Source: Micromonospora sp. NBC_01796
GTDB lineage: Bacteria > Actinomycetota > Actinomycetes > Mycobacteriales > Micromonosporaceae
Direction of reading: 5' to 3'
Assembly (NCBI RefSeq): GCF_035917455.1
Contig: NZ_CP109078.1
Coordinates: 3,348,001-3,412,000 of the forward strand
Length of the DNA: 64,000 nt
The notes under the pieces were generated by a model. That model made no database searches and was not told where the DNA came from. It saw only the letters and a list, made by a program, of their open reading frames with translations. The position numbers were made by a program, and so were the translations under genes. Shown here piece by piece: positions 37,972 to 46,782 of the stretch (position 1 is the first letter of the stretch; the number at the start of each line of letters is the position of its first letter).

Positions 37972-38877
37972 TCATCCCTTCAGACCACTGGTGTTCAGGC
38001 CTTCGACCAGCATTCGTTGGAAGGCCACGAAGAAGAGGAAGACCGGTAGCAGGGAGAGTACGGACATCGCGAACATCGGTCCGACCGCGCTCTGGCTGGT
38101 CGAGTCGATGAACAGGGTGAGCGCCACCGGCACGGTGTAGTCCTCCAGGTCGGAGAGGTACACCAGTTGCCGGAAGAAGTCGTTCCAGGTCCAGATGAAC
38201 GAGAAGATCGCCGTGGTGACCAGGGCCGGGCGGCTCAGCGGCAGGATGACGTGCCGGAAGATGCCGAACGGGCTGGCCCCGTCGATCTTCGCCGCCTCGT
38301 CCAGTTCGCGCGGGATGCCGCGGATGAACTGGACCATGAGGAAGACGAAGAACGCCTCGGTGGCCAGGAACTGCGGCACCACCAACGGCAGGTACGGCCA
38401 CGGGCCGCCGACCATGTCGAAGGTCCGGAACAGGATGTACTGCGGCACGATCAGCACGTGACCGGGGAGGAGCAGGGTCCCGATCATGATGGCGAACCAG
38501 AAGCCGCGCAGCCGGAACTTCAGCCGGGCGAAGGCGTACGCGGCGAGCAGGCAGGAGACCGCGTTGCCGAGCACGGTGAGCAGGCTGACCATCGCGCTGT
38601 TGAGGAAGAACCGGCCGAAGCTGACGTCGAAGTTGCTCCAGCCGTCGGGGTAGTTGCCGGGGGTGAACTCCCGGGGCAGCAGCCCGATGTTGTTGACGAT
38701 CTCCTCGGGTGACTTGACCGACGTACCGATCATCCAGAACAGCGGGTAGAGCACGACCGCGAGGATCGCGACCAGGATGAGCAGGCGGCCGAGGTGCCGG
38801 CCGGTGCCGCTGGGGCGCCGGGTCGGCGTCGACGCCGTTGCCGGGGTCGTGACCACGGCCTCGGTCTGGGTAACCAT
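37972..38877 (-). CDS. CUT1 carbohydrate ABC transporter permease (MalG type)
   Basis: A 301-aa inner-membrane permease with six predicted helices. The cytoplasmic EAA loop reads DEAAKIDGASPFGIFRHVILP, which docks the ATPase. N-terminal LYPLFWMIGTSVKSPEEIV is typical of MalG/LplC-type subunits. The ATG at 38877 overlaps the stop of the upstream permease by one base. With the SBP and the other permease it forms an importer whose likely cargo is oligogalacturonides, judged from the adjacent lyase and uronate genes. Confidence 0.93.
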   Translation of the reverse strand: MVTQTEAVVTTPATASTPTRRPSGTGRHLGRLLILVAILAVVLYPLFWMIGTSVKSPEEIVNNIGLLPREFTPGNYPDGWSNFDVSFGRFFLNSAMVSLLTVLGNAVSCLLAAYAFARLKFRLRGFWFAIMIGTLLLPGHVLIVPQYILFRTFDMVGGPWPYLPLVVPQFLATEAFFVFLMVQFIRGIPRELDEAAKIDGASPFGIFRHVILPLSRPALVTTAIFSFIWTWNDFFRQLVYLSDLEDYTVPVALTLFIDSTSQSAVGPMFAMSVLSLLPVFLFFVAFQRMLVEGLNTSGLKG

Positions 38878-39860
38878 CAGCGGCCCTCCCCGTCGGAGTA
38901 GTGCACCCAGAACCGGCCGGTGCTGAACAGCACGATCGTGATCACCGCGATGGCGAGGAGGAAGACCCAGGCCATCGCCGAGGCGTAGCCCATCTCCAGG
39001 TCGACGAAGCCCTTGATGTAGAGGTTGAGCGTGTACATCAGGGTGGAGTCGACCGGCCCACCGGTGCCGTTGCTGAGCACGAACGCGGAGGTGAAGCCCT
39101 GGAAACCGTTGATCGTCTCGAGCACCAGGTTGAAGAAGATGACCGGTGAGAGCATCGGCAGGGTGACGCTGAGGAACTGCCGGACCTTGCCTGCGCCGTC
39201 CACCGACGCGGCCTCGTACAACTCGGTCGGCACCTGCTTGAGCCCGGCCAGGAAGATCACCATCGGTGCGCCGAACTGCCAGATGGCCAGCACCATCAGG
39301 GTTTCCAGGGCCCACTCCGGGTCGTTCACCCAGGGCTTGCCCTCGATCCCGAATAGGCTGAGGAACGAGTTGAACGCACCGTCCCGGTTGAACATGCTGA
39401 CCCAGACGATGGCCAGCGCCACGCTGCCGCCGAGCAGCGACGGCAGGTAGAACAGGCCGCGGAACAGCCCGACGCCGCGCCAGGCGCGGTTGAGCAGCAG
39501 TGCCACGCCGAGGGCGGCGGCCAGCTTCAGCGGTACGGCGATCAGCGCGAACGAGAGCGTCACCTGCACGGCGTGCCAGTACGACGCGTCGCTGGTGAAC
39601 ATCCGTTCGTAGTTGGCCAGCCCGACCCACTCGATTTCCGACCAGGGGGTGAGGATGTCGTAGTTGGTGAAGCTCAGGTAGAGCGACAGAAGCATGGGGA
39701 CCGCCGTGATGGCCATCAGGCCGATCAACCACGGCGACAGGAAAACGTACCCGGCCAGACCCTCGCGCTGCCAGATCCGTCCGGACCCGCGCTGGTCAGC
39801 GGGGGTCCGGACGGGGCCGGTGGCGCGCGGAGTCGAGCTGGGCGCCGTGGTCAGCGCCAC
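38877..39860 (-). CDS. CUT1 carbohydrate ABC transporter permease (MalF type)
   Basis: A 327-aa permease. A first helix (GYVFLSPWLIGLMAITAVPM) and SLYLSFTNYDILTPW are typical of UgpA/LplB-type subunits; the EAA loop is YEAASVDGAGKVRQFLSVTLP split over the conserved G. It is encoded between the SBP (33-bp gap) and the second permease. No nucleotide-binding subunit is present in the cluster, as usual for actinobacterial CUT1 systems that share one MsiK-type ATPase. Confidence 0.93.
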   Translation of the reverse strand: MALTTAPSSTPRATGPVRTPADQRGSGRIWQREGLAGYVFLSPWLIGLMAITAVPMLLSLYLSFTNYDILTPWSEIEWVGLANYERMFTSDASYWHAVQVTLSFALIAVPLKLAAALGVALLLNRAWRGVGLFRGLFYLPSLLGGSVALAIVWVSMFNRDGAFNSFLSLFGIEGKPWVNDPEWALETLMVLAIWQFGAPMVIFLAGLKQVPTELYEAASVDGAGKVRQFLSVTLPMLSPVIFFNLVLETINGFQGFTSAFVLSNGTGGPVDSTLMYTLNLYIKGFVDLEMGYASAMAWVFLLAIAVITIVLFSTGRFWVHYSDGEGR

Positions 39861-39893
39861 GAGCCGGCTCCTCTCCGAGTGGTGCGCCGATCG

Positions 39894-41246
39894 TCAGGCG
39901 ATCGCGCTCTTGCAGATCTCCAGGAACGCGCCGGCGGACTGTGACGGTGACTGGCGGTTGTACTGGACCTCTTCGGCCGCCTTGATCAGCTCGGCCCGGA
40001 TCTTGCTGTGTCCCTTGAGCGGGACCTGGGGGGACTGGCCGAACTTGGTGGCCAGCTCGGTCTCCACGTCGATGGAGAGCTTCATCGCCGGGTCGGTGAC
40101 CCCCTCGCTGACCGACTTGCGTACGTCCAGGTTGGACGGCAGCCCACGGTCGGTGCCCAGGATCTTGCCCGCCTCCGGGTCGTTGACCAGGAAGTTCAGC
40201 ACGTCGACCGCGACGTCCTTGTGCTCGCTGCTGCGGGCCACCGAGTAGTAGAGCGAGGCCCGTGCCCACTGTGCGCTCGGGTCACCGGGGTAGGCGACGA
40301 CGCCCAGATCGTCCTTGGTGGCCTTCTTCAGCTCGGGAAGTTGGTTCGCCCAGACGAACGAGGTCGCGGCCTTGCCGGTGACCACCAACTGCTTGGTGAT
40401 GTCGGTGGCGTTGCCCTCGTGGATCACGTCGGCGGTCGGGGTGGCACCGCGCTCGCGGGCGCCCTTCCACAGGTCGAACCACTTGGTCACGTCGTCGGCG
40501 GTGAAGCCGAGTTCCTTGCCCTTGTACAGGTCCTTGCCCTGCTGGCGCAGCCAGACCCAGAACGCCTTGTAGTCGGCGCTCGGGTCCATGGTGCCGGGGA
40601 CATTGGCCGTCCTGGAGACGTTCTCCGCCCAGGTGATGAAGTCCGCCCAGCTCATGCCGGTGGTCGGCTCGGGCAGGTTGTGCTTCTGGAGCAGGGTCTT
40701 GTTGTAGACCAGCCCCTGGGTGTTCTCACCGCCGGCGATGCCGGCCAGCTTGCCGTCGACGACGCCGTACTGCCAGAGGCTCTCCGGGAGCTTGGTGACG
40801 TCGAGCTTCTTGTCGTCCTTGTACTTGGTCAGGTCCAGGGTGACGTTGCGCGACGCGTACTCGGTGAGGAAGTTGTCGTCGATCTGGAAGATGTCCGGCG
40901 CGTCACCGCTCGCGGTGAGGGTGGCCAGCTTGTCGAAGTAGCCCTGGTTGGCCTGCCAGGTCTTCTTGAACGTCACGTTGGGGTGCTTGCTGGTGTAGAG
41001 GGCGAGGGCGTCCTCGGTGAGCTTGGCCCGCGCCTCACCGCCCCACCAGAAGACCGACAACTCGACCGGTGTGTTCGGGGCGGCGGGACCGTCGTCTTCG
41101 TCGCCACCGCAGGCCGCGGTGCCGAAAACGAGCGGTAGGACGATGGCGGCGGCCACCAGACGGTGGATCAGGCCGCGACGGGGGAACGGGGTACGGTGAT
41201 CGTGCGCGGCACGTTCGTCCGCCATCGGGGGTGTTGCGGGGTGCAT
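39894..41246 (-). CDS. Lipoprotein sugar-binding protein of a CUT1 ABC transporter
   Basis: A 450-aa extracellular solute-binding protein (family 1). The signal peptide ends in a lipobox, FGTAACGG, with C46 as the lipidated residue. The mature domain contains SVFWWGGEARAKLTEDALAL, SGDAPDIFQIDD and NTQGLVYNKTLL, characteristic of the family. Acidic and aromatic residues suit a sugar ligand, probably pectin oligosaccharides given the neighbours. ATG 41246 follows AAGGAG. It lies 19 bp after the LacI gene and heads the transporter. Confidence 0.93.
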   Translation of the reverse strand: MHPATPPMADERAAHDHRTPFPRRGLIHRLVAAAIVLPLVFGTAACGGDEDDGPAAPNTPVELSVFWWGGEARAKLTEDALALYTSKHPNVTFKKTWQANQGYFDKLATLTASGDAPDIFQIDDNFLTEYASRNVTLDLTKYKDDKKLDVTKLPESLWQYGVVDGKLAGIAGGENTQGLVYNKTLLQKHNLPEPTTGMSWADFITWAENVSRTANVPGTMDPSADYKAFWVWLRQQGKDLYKGKELGFTADDVTKWFDLWKGARERGATPTADVIHEGNATDITKQLVVTGKAATSFVWANQLPELKKATKDDLGVVAYPGDPSAQWARASLYYSVARSSEHKDVAVDVLNFLVNDPEAGKILGTDRGLPSNLDVRKSVSEGVTDPAMKLSIDVETELATKFGQSPQVPLKGHSKIRAELIKAAEEVQYNRQSPSQSAGAFLEICKSAIA

Positions 41247-41265
41247 GTGCGCTCACTCCTTGGCG

Positions 41266-42405
41266 TTAGGAGGCGACAGCTTCGGGGTTGACCGCGGCCG
41301 CGTTGACCGGGTCCGCAGGGCTGTGCGGGCCCGGGTCAGCGGTTGTGGTGGTGGCCGCGGGGCTGGTCCGGCCGGGAACGGCCGGTGGGCGGGGCCCCGT
41401 CGAGTCGCGGATGACCAATTCGGTCTGGAGCATTACCTGTGCGGTGGTACGACGGTCGTCTGCTGCGACGGTCCTGTTGCCACCCCGGTTGCGATGGGCG
41501 GCGGCACTGTCGTGTTGGAGCAGCATGTCGACGGCCGTCCGGCCGGCGGCCGCTGTTGGTGTGGCCACCGTCGTCAATTTCGGCCGGACCAGTCGGCTCA
41601 GCGCGATGTCGTCTATGCCGACGACGCTGACCTCCTGGGGCACCCGGATCCCGAGCGAGTCGAGCCCTTCCATCAGGCCGATCGCCATCAGGTCGTTGTA
41701 GGCGAGGACAGCGGTGACGCCCGCCCGGCGGACCTGTTCCGCGTTGGCGATGCCACCACCCTCGGTGGGCGGGTTGGGGCCGAGCACGGTCAGCGCCGCG
41801 TCGGCGGAGCGGGCGGCGGCGGTGGCCGCCCGGCGGATCTCACGGCTGGTCCAGGATCCGCGGGGGCCGCCGAGCAGGGCGAGGTTGTGGTGTCCGAGCC
41901 CGGTCAGGTGCTCGATCGCCAGCCTGGCCCCCTGTCCGACGTCCATCACCACCGCCGGTAGTCCGGTCACCTGACGGTTGATCACGACCAGCGGCACCTC
42001 GCGGCTGAGCTGCTCGATCAGGCTGTTGCTCATGCGGGGGCTGCAGAGCAGGATGCCGTCGACCTGTTTGGCCAGCGCGTGGACCAGGTCCTCCTCGGCG
42101 GCCGGGTCCTCGTTCGTGTCGGCCACGAAGATGTGGTAGTCGCGGTGCCGGGCCTGGCTCTCGGCCGCCTTGATCAGTGGTGGGAAGAACGGGTTCGCGA
42201 TGTCGGCGACGATCAGGCCGATGTTGTGCGTACGGCCGGTGATCAGCGCGCGGGCCGCGCGGTTGGGTCGGTAGCCGAGGTGCTCGGCGCAGGCCAGCAC
42301 CCGGAGACGGGTCTCCGGGTTGACCAGGTGCGGGGCGGAGAACGTGCGGGACACGGTGGAGATGTGCACGCCGGAGGCACGCGCGACGTCTCGGATGGTG
42401 GCTGG
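41266..42405 (-). CDS. LacI family transcriptional regulator of the pectin/uronate cluster
   Basis: A 379-aa repressor. The N-terminal helix-turn-helix (PATIRDVARASGVHISTVSR) and hinge helix (YRPNRAARALITGRT) are canonical, followed by the periplasmic-binding-like sugar domain (IGLIVADIANPFFPPLIKAA, YNDLMAIGLMEGLDSLGI). I place the start at GTG 42405, where AAGGGA lies six bases upstream; the frame extends to 42486. A Ser/Thr/Pro/Ala-rich C-terminal tail of ~45 residues is unusual. It probably represses both its own transporter operon and the divergent uronate operon through palindromes at 42491 and 42642. Confidence 0.93.
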   Translation of the reverse strand, partial: PATIRDVARASGVHISTVSRTFSAPHLVNPETRLRVLACAEHLGYRPNRAARALITGRTHNIGLIVADIANPFFPPLIKAAESQARHRDYHIFVADTNEDPAAEEDLVHALAKQVDGILLCSPRMSNSLIEQLSREVPLVVINRQVTGLPAVVMDVGQGARLAIEHLTGLGHHNLALLGGPRGSWTSREIRRAATAAARSADAALTVLGPNPPTEGGGIANAEQVRRAGVTAVLAYNDLMAIGLMEGLDSLGIRVPQEVSVVGIDDIALSRLVRPKLTTVATPTAAAGRTAVDMLLQHDSAAAHRNRGGNRTVAADDRRTTAQVMLQTELVIRDSTGPRPPAVPGRTSPAATTTTADPGPHSPADPVNAAAVNPEAVAS

Positions 42406-42490
42406 CACGCGAGTCCCTTCGCTCTCCACGCCGGCCGGTGTCCGGTGGCCGACGGTTGTGCTCGTCATCACATTGGGTGTCGCCAATTAA

Positions 42491-42504
42491 TGCAAACGGT
42501 TGCT
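42491..42504. promoter_or_regulatory. LacI-type operator candidate (transporter side)
   Basis: TGCAAACGGTTGCT fits the LacI/GalR-family consensus of TGnAAnCGnTTnCA. It lies upstream of lacI in the 303-bp divergent region. Confidence 0.6.
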
Positions 42505-42641
42505 CCGGTGTCAACGGGTCTTGGTTACGGGTTTGTTGCGGCGAGCATCCTTCGATGCCGTCATACCTTCGTAAATCCGGAGAAAATACGCCGGTTTGTT
42601 GTCGATCGTTGACGACGAGAGTCCTCACGTGGTTACTTCGG

Positions 42642-42657
42642 CTGCAAACCTTTGCAG
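42642..42657. promoter_or_regulatory. LacI-type operator candidate (uronate operon side)
   Basis: CTGCAAACCTTTGCAG is a perfect 7+2+7 palindrome 52 bp before the uronate operon, sharing TGCAAAC with the other site. Apart from these sites and a short direct repeat (TTTGCAGTCACAC and TTTGGCAGTCACAC), the gap 42406-42708 holds no gene. Confidence 0.62.
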
Positions 42658-42708
42658 TCACACCGAGGCCACCACCGGCCTTTGGCAGTCACACGGAGGC
42701 CGAGCGGG

Positions 42709-44037
42709 ATGTCCACAGAACCCGGAAAACGACTTCGTTACGCCGTCGTCGGCACCGGCGCGCGGGCCGAGATGTTCGTCCGCGCGCTCGTGCTCGACCA
42801 CCCCGCGACCGCCGAACTGGTCGCGTTCGCCGACGTCAACCAGGCCAGGATGGACGCGCACAACGAGTGGCTGGAGGAACTCGGCTTCGACTCGGTGCCG
42901 ACGTACCTGGCCGTCGACTACACGACCATGCTCGAGAAGGAACGGGTCGACGTGGTCCTGGTGACCACCGTGGACCGGGTGCACGACGAGTACATCGTGG
43001 CCGCGCTGCGCTCCGGTCGTGACGTCATCACCGAGAAGCCGATGACCATCGACGTGCCCCGCTGCCAGCGGATTCTCGACGCGGTGGCCACCACCGGCCG
43101 AAAGGTTTCGGTGGCGTTCAACTACCGCTACAACCCGTTGCACGAGAAGGTGCGCGAGGTGCTCGCCGCCGGCGAGATCGGCGAGATCGGCTCGGTCCAC
43201 TTCGAGTGGCTGCTCGACGTCCGCCACGGCGCCGACTACTTCCGACGCTGGCACCGGGAGAAGGCCAACTCCGGCGGCCTGATGGTGCACAAGGCCAGCC
43301 ACCACTTCGACCTGGTCAACTGGTGGCTGGACGCGGTGCCGGAGGAGGTCTACGCCTCCGGCCGGCTCTTCTTCTACGGCGAGAACGGCAAGCGCCACGG
43401 GTACGCCCGCGACTACGACCGGGCGCACGGCTCCCCGGCCGCCGCCGGTGACCCGTTCGCGCTGCACCTGGCCAGCCACCCCCGCCTGCGGGCGCTCTAC
43501 CTGGACGCGGAGGCCGAGGACGGCTACCACCGGGACCAGAACGTCTTCGCGCCCGGCGTCACCATCGAGGACGACATGTCGGTGCTGGCCAGGTACTCCA
43601 ACGGCGCCACCATGACCTACCACCTGACCGCGTACGCGCCCTGGGAGGGCTACCGGGTGATGGTCAACGGGAGCAAGGGGCGGCTGGAACTGGAGGTCGT
43701 GGAGAGCGACTTCGTCAGCCCGTACGCGGCCGGTGAACTCAAGGGCGCCGCGCTGCACGGCGTACAGGCCGCGATCGAGGAGGGCTGGGCGAAGCTGACC
43801 GTCCGGCCGTTCTGGGAGCAGGCCCGACAGGTGCCGGTGTCCGGCTACACCCGTACCGGTCACGGTGGTGCCGACGTACGGATGACCGGGGTGCTCTTCG
43901 GTGGGCACCCCGACCCGATGGACCGTGGTGCCACCGCCCGCGACGGCGCGTTGGCGCTGCTCACCGGCCTGGCGGCGAACCGCTCCTTCGAGACCGGCCA
44001 GCCGGTCCGCGTTGCCGACCTGCTCACCATTCCCTGA
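42709..44037 (+). CDS. Gfo/Idh/MocA family oxidoreductase
   Basis: A 442-aa NAD(P)-dependent oxidoreductase. The N-terminal Rossmann fold reads RLRYAVVGTGARAEMFVRAL; the family EKP motif is ITEKPMTIDV, and the catalytic-domain HxxD pattern lies in GGLMVHKASHHFDLVNWWLD. It is longer than the common 340-aa type. First gene of a five-gene operon with uronate enzymes, so it probably oxidises a uronate, aldonate or glycoside. ATG 42709 follows GGAGGCCGAGCGGG. Gap to uxaC is 19 bp. Confidence 0.88.
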   Translation: MSTEPGKRLRYAVVGTGARAEMFVRALVLDHPATAELVAFADVNQARMDAHNEWLEELGFDSVPTYLAVDYTTMLEKERVDVVLVTTVDRVHDEYIVAALRSGRDVITEKPMTIDVPRCQRILDAVATTGRKVSVAFNYRYNPLHEKVREVLAAGEIGEIGSVHFEWLLDVRHGADYFRRWHREKANSGGLMVHKASHHFDLVNWWLDAVPEEVYASGRLFFYGENGKRHGYARDYDRAHGSPAAAGDPFALHLASHPRLRALYLDAEAEDGYHRDQNVFAPGVTIEDDMSVLARYSNGATMTYHLTAYAPWEGYRVMVNGSKGRLELEVVESDFVSPYAAGELKGAALHGVQAAIEEGWAKLTVRPFWEQARQVPVSGYTRTGHGGADVRMTGVLFGGHPDPMDRGATARDGALALLTGLAANRSFETGQPVRVADLLTIP

Positions 44038-44056
44038 TCACGAGGAGCCCGCTTCC

Positions 44057-45490
44057 GTGCCCCCACTACCAGGAGCCGACCTGCTCCTCCCGGCCGAGCC
44101 CACCCAACGGGCGATCGCGCGGGAGCTGTACGCGTTGGCGAAGGACCAACCGCTGATCTCCCCGCACGGGCACGTCGACCCGGCCATCCTCGCCGAGGAC
44201 GCTCCGTTCCCCGACCCCGCGCGGCTGATCATCGTCCCTGACCACTACCTGACCCGGATGCTGCTCAGCCAGGGCATCCCCCCGGCCGACCTGGGCGTGC
44301 CCACGGTCGACGGGGCGCCGGTGGAGACCGACGGCCGGACCATCTGGCGCCGGTTCGCCGCGAACTGGCACCTCTACCGGGGGACCCCGTCGCGGCTCTG
44401 GCTGGAGCAGACGTTCCGCCAGGTCTTCGGGGTCACCACCGCGTTCGGGCCGGTGACCGCCGACGAGATCTACGACGAGATCGCGGCGCGGCTGGCCGAG
44501 CCGGCGTTCCGCCCCCGGGCGCTGTTCGAGCGGTTCAACATCGAGACCCTGGCCACCACCGAGTCGCCCCTGGACGACCTGGGCCGGCACGCCAAGCTGG
44601 CCGCCGACGGCTGGGGCGGACCGGGCGGACGGGTGATCACCACGTTCCGGCCGGACAACGTGGTCGACATGGAGTTCGACGGCTGGGCCGAGAACGTCGA
44701 ACGCCTCGGCGCCGTCGCCGGTACGGACACCGCGACGTACGCCGGTTACCTCGAAGCCCTGCGGGTGCGCCGGCAGGCGTTCATCGCGGCCGGGGCGACC
44801 TCGTCCGATCACGGCCACCCGACCGCGCTGACCCTGCGGTTGAGCCAGGCCGAGGCGGCCACCCTGTTCGACCGGGGCCGGCTCGGCACCGCCACGCCCG
44901 AGGACGCCGAGGCGTTCCGGGCGCACATGCTGGTCGAGTTCGCCGCGATGTCGATCGAGGACGGGCTGGTGATGCAACTGCACCCCGGCGCCGTACGCAA
45001 CCACAACCGCTGGCTGTACGGCCGGCACGGGCGCGACGTCGGCGGCGACATCCCGCAGGCCACCGAGTACCTGCACGCCCTCACCCCGCTGCTCGACGCG
45101 TACGGCAACGATCCCCGGCTGCGGTTGGTCGTCTACACCCTGGACGAGTACACCTTCACCCGCGAGCTGGCCCCGCTGGCCGGCGGTTACGCCGCGCTCT
45201 ACCTGGGCGCGCCGTGGTGGTTCCTGGACTCGCCCGAGGTGCTGCGCCGGTTCCGCGAGGCGGTCACGGAGAGCGCCGGCTTCTACAACACCGCCGGTTT
45301 TGTCGACGACACCCGCGCGTTCTGCTCCATCCCGGTACGCCACGACGTGTCCCGCCGGATCGACGCCGGCTTCCTGGCCCGGCTGGTCGCCGAGGAGCGG
45401 CTGCCGCTGGACGAGGCCGCCGAGACGATCGTCGACCTGGCGTACCACCTGCCCAAGCGGGTCTTCAAGATCGGGGAGAAGCTGCAATGA
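44057..45490 (+). CDS. uxaC: Glucuronate/galacturonate isomerase
   Basis: UxaC isomerises D-galacturonate to D-tagaturonate and D-glucuronate to D-fructuronate, the first intracellular step after pectin depolymerisation. It belongs to the amidohydrolase superfamily; metal-binding SPHGHVDP is near the N-terminus, and family stretches ESPLDDLGRHAKLA, TFRPDNVVDM, LVMQLHPGAVRNHN and DIPQATEYLHAL follow. Length 477 aa is normal. GTG 44057 has GAGGAG upstream. Its stop overlaps the next start (ATGA). Confidence 0.95.
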   Translation: MPPLPGADLLLPAEPTQRAIARELYALAKDQPLISPHGHVDPAILAEDAPFPDPARLIIVPDHYLTRMLLSQGIPPADLGVPTVDGAPVETDGRTIWRRFAANWHLYRGTPSRLWLEQTFRQVFGVTTAFGPVTADEIYDEIAARLAEPAFRPRALFERFNIETLATTESPLDDLGRHAKLAADGWGGPGGRVITTFRPDNVVDMEFDGWAENVERLGAVAGTDTATYAGYLEALRVRRQAFIAAGATSSDHGHPTALTLRLSQAEAATLFDRGRLGTATPEDAEAFRAHMLVEFAAMSIEDGLVMQLHPGAVRNHNRWLYGRHGRDVGGDIPQATEYLHALTPLLDAYGNDPRLRLVVYTLDEYTFTRELAPLAGGYAALYLGAPWWFLDSPEVLRRFREAVTESAGFYNTAGFVDDTRAFCSIPVRHDVSRRIDAGFLARLVAEERLPLDEAAETIVDLAYHLPKRVFKIGEKLQ

Positions 45491-46782
45491 CGGTGACCAT
45501 CACCGCCGCCGAGGTGCACGACGTACGGTTCCCGACCGCGGCGGCCGGCGACGGCTCGGACGCGATCAACCGGGGCGACTACTCGGCCAGTTACGTCGAG
45601 CTGCGCACCGACGACCCGAGCGGGGTCTTCGGCGCCGGGTTCACCTTCACCAACGGTCGAGGCAACGAGCTGACCTGCGGTGCCATCCGAGCGCTCGCCC
45701 ACCACGTGGTCGGCCGTACGGTGGAGGAGATCTTCACCGATCCGGTGACGTTCTGGCGCTCGCTCAGCGCGGACGTGCAGTTGCGCTGGCTCGGCCCGGA
45801 GAAGGGCGTCATCCACATGGCGACCGGCGCCCTGGTCAACGCCGTCTGGGACCTGCGGGCCAAGCTCGCCGGCAAGCCGATGTGGCGCCTGCTGGCCGAG
45901 CTGCCGACGGAGGAACTCGTCGCCAGCATCGACTTCCACCACATCAGCGACGCCATCACCCCGGCCGACGCTACCGCCATCCTCGACAACGGACTCGTCG
46001 GGTTGAAGGAGCGGCTCGCCGAGCTGGAGGAGAGTGGCTTCCCGTCGTACACGACGTCGGTCGGGTGGCTCGGTTACCCGGACGAGAAGGTGCGGGCGCT
46101 GACCCGGGCGGCGTACGCCGACGGGTGGCGGGCGATGAAGATGAAGGTCGGCGGCCCGATCGAGGACGACGTAAGGCGGGCCCGGATCATCCGGGAGGAG
46201 ATCGGCCCGGACGCGCTGCTGATGATGGACGCCAACCAGGTCTGGGACGTGGACGAGGCGATCGCCAACATGGAGCGGCTGGCCGAGGTGGAGCCGTACT
46301 GGATCGAGGAGCCGACGCACGCGGACGACGTACTCGGGCATGCCCGGATCGCCCGCGCGGTGGCACCGGTACGGGTGGCCACCGGCGAGGTGGCGGCGAA
46401 CCGGGTCATCTTCAAGCAGCTGCTCCAGGCCGAGGCGATCCGGGTCTGCCAGATCGACGCCTGCCGGGTCGGCGGGGTCAACGAGGTCCTCTCGGTGATC
46501 CTGATGGCGGCCAAGTTCGGGGTGCCGATCTGCCCGCACGCCGGTGGGGTCGGCCTCTGCGAGTACGTCCAACACCTGGCGATCTTCGACTACCTGCGGG
46601 TCGGCACCTCGCTCGACGGCCGCATGGTCGAGTACGTCGACCACCTGCACGAGCACTTCGAGGACCCGGTACGCACCCGCGAGGGCCGTTACCTGCTGCC
46701 GGAACTGCCCGGTTACAGCGCGACGATCAAGCCCGCCTCGATCGCCGAGTTCAGCTTCCCGGACGGCCCGGCATGGCGGTGA
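45487..46782 (+). CDS. Enolase-superfamily sugar-acid dehydratase (L-fuconate dehydratase type)
   Basis: A 431-aa member of the mandelate-racemase branch of the enolase superfamily. Its N-terminus (DVRFPTAAAGDGSDAINRGD, FTNGRGNELT) and QLRWLGPEKGVIHMA closely follow L-fuconate dehydratases. Catalytic elements are the K-x-K motif MKMKVGG, metal ligands in LLMMDANQVWD, WIEEPT and ATGE, and the base His in CPHAGGVGLCEYV. Placed between UxaC and a tagaturonate/fructuronate-reductase-like enzyme, it may dehydrate altronate, mannonate or a related aldonate to 2-keto-3-deoxygluconate instead of fuconate. Substrate is unproven. It overlaps both neighbours. Confidence 0.88.
   Translation: MTVTITAAEVHDVRFPTAAAGDGSDAINRGDYSASYVELRTDDPSGVFGAGFTFTNGRGNELTCGAIRALAHHVVGRTVEEIFTDPVTFWRSLSADVQLRWLGPEKGVIHMATGALVNAVWDLRAKLAGKPMWRLLAELPTEELVASIDFHHISDAITPADATAILDNGLVGLKERLAELEESGFPSYTTSVGWLGYPDEKVRALTRAAYADGWRAMKMKVGGPIEDDVRRARIIREEIGPDALLMMDANQVWDVDEAIANMERLAEVEPYWIEEPTHADDVLGHARIARAVAPVRVATGEVAANRVIFKQLLQAEAIRVCQIDACRVGGVNEVLSVILMAAKFGVPICPHAGGVGLCEYVQHLAIFDYLRVGTSLDGRMVEYVDHLHEHFEDPVRTREGRYLLPELPGYSATIKPASIAEFSFPDGPAWR

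Noticed and set aside
45283-46656. 457-aa minus-strand open frame opposite the dehydratase
   Set aside because: Shadow of a recognised enolase-superfamily gene; composition is antisense-like.
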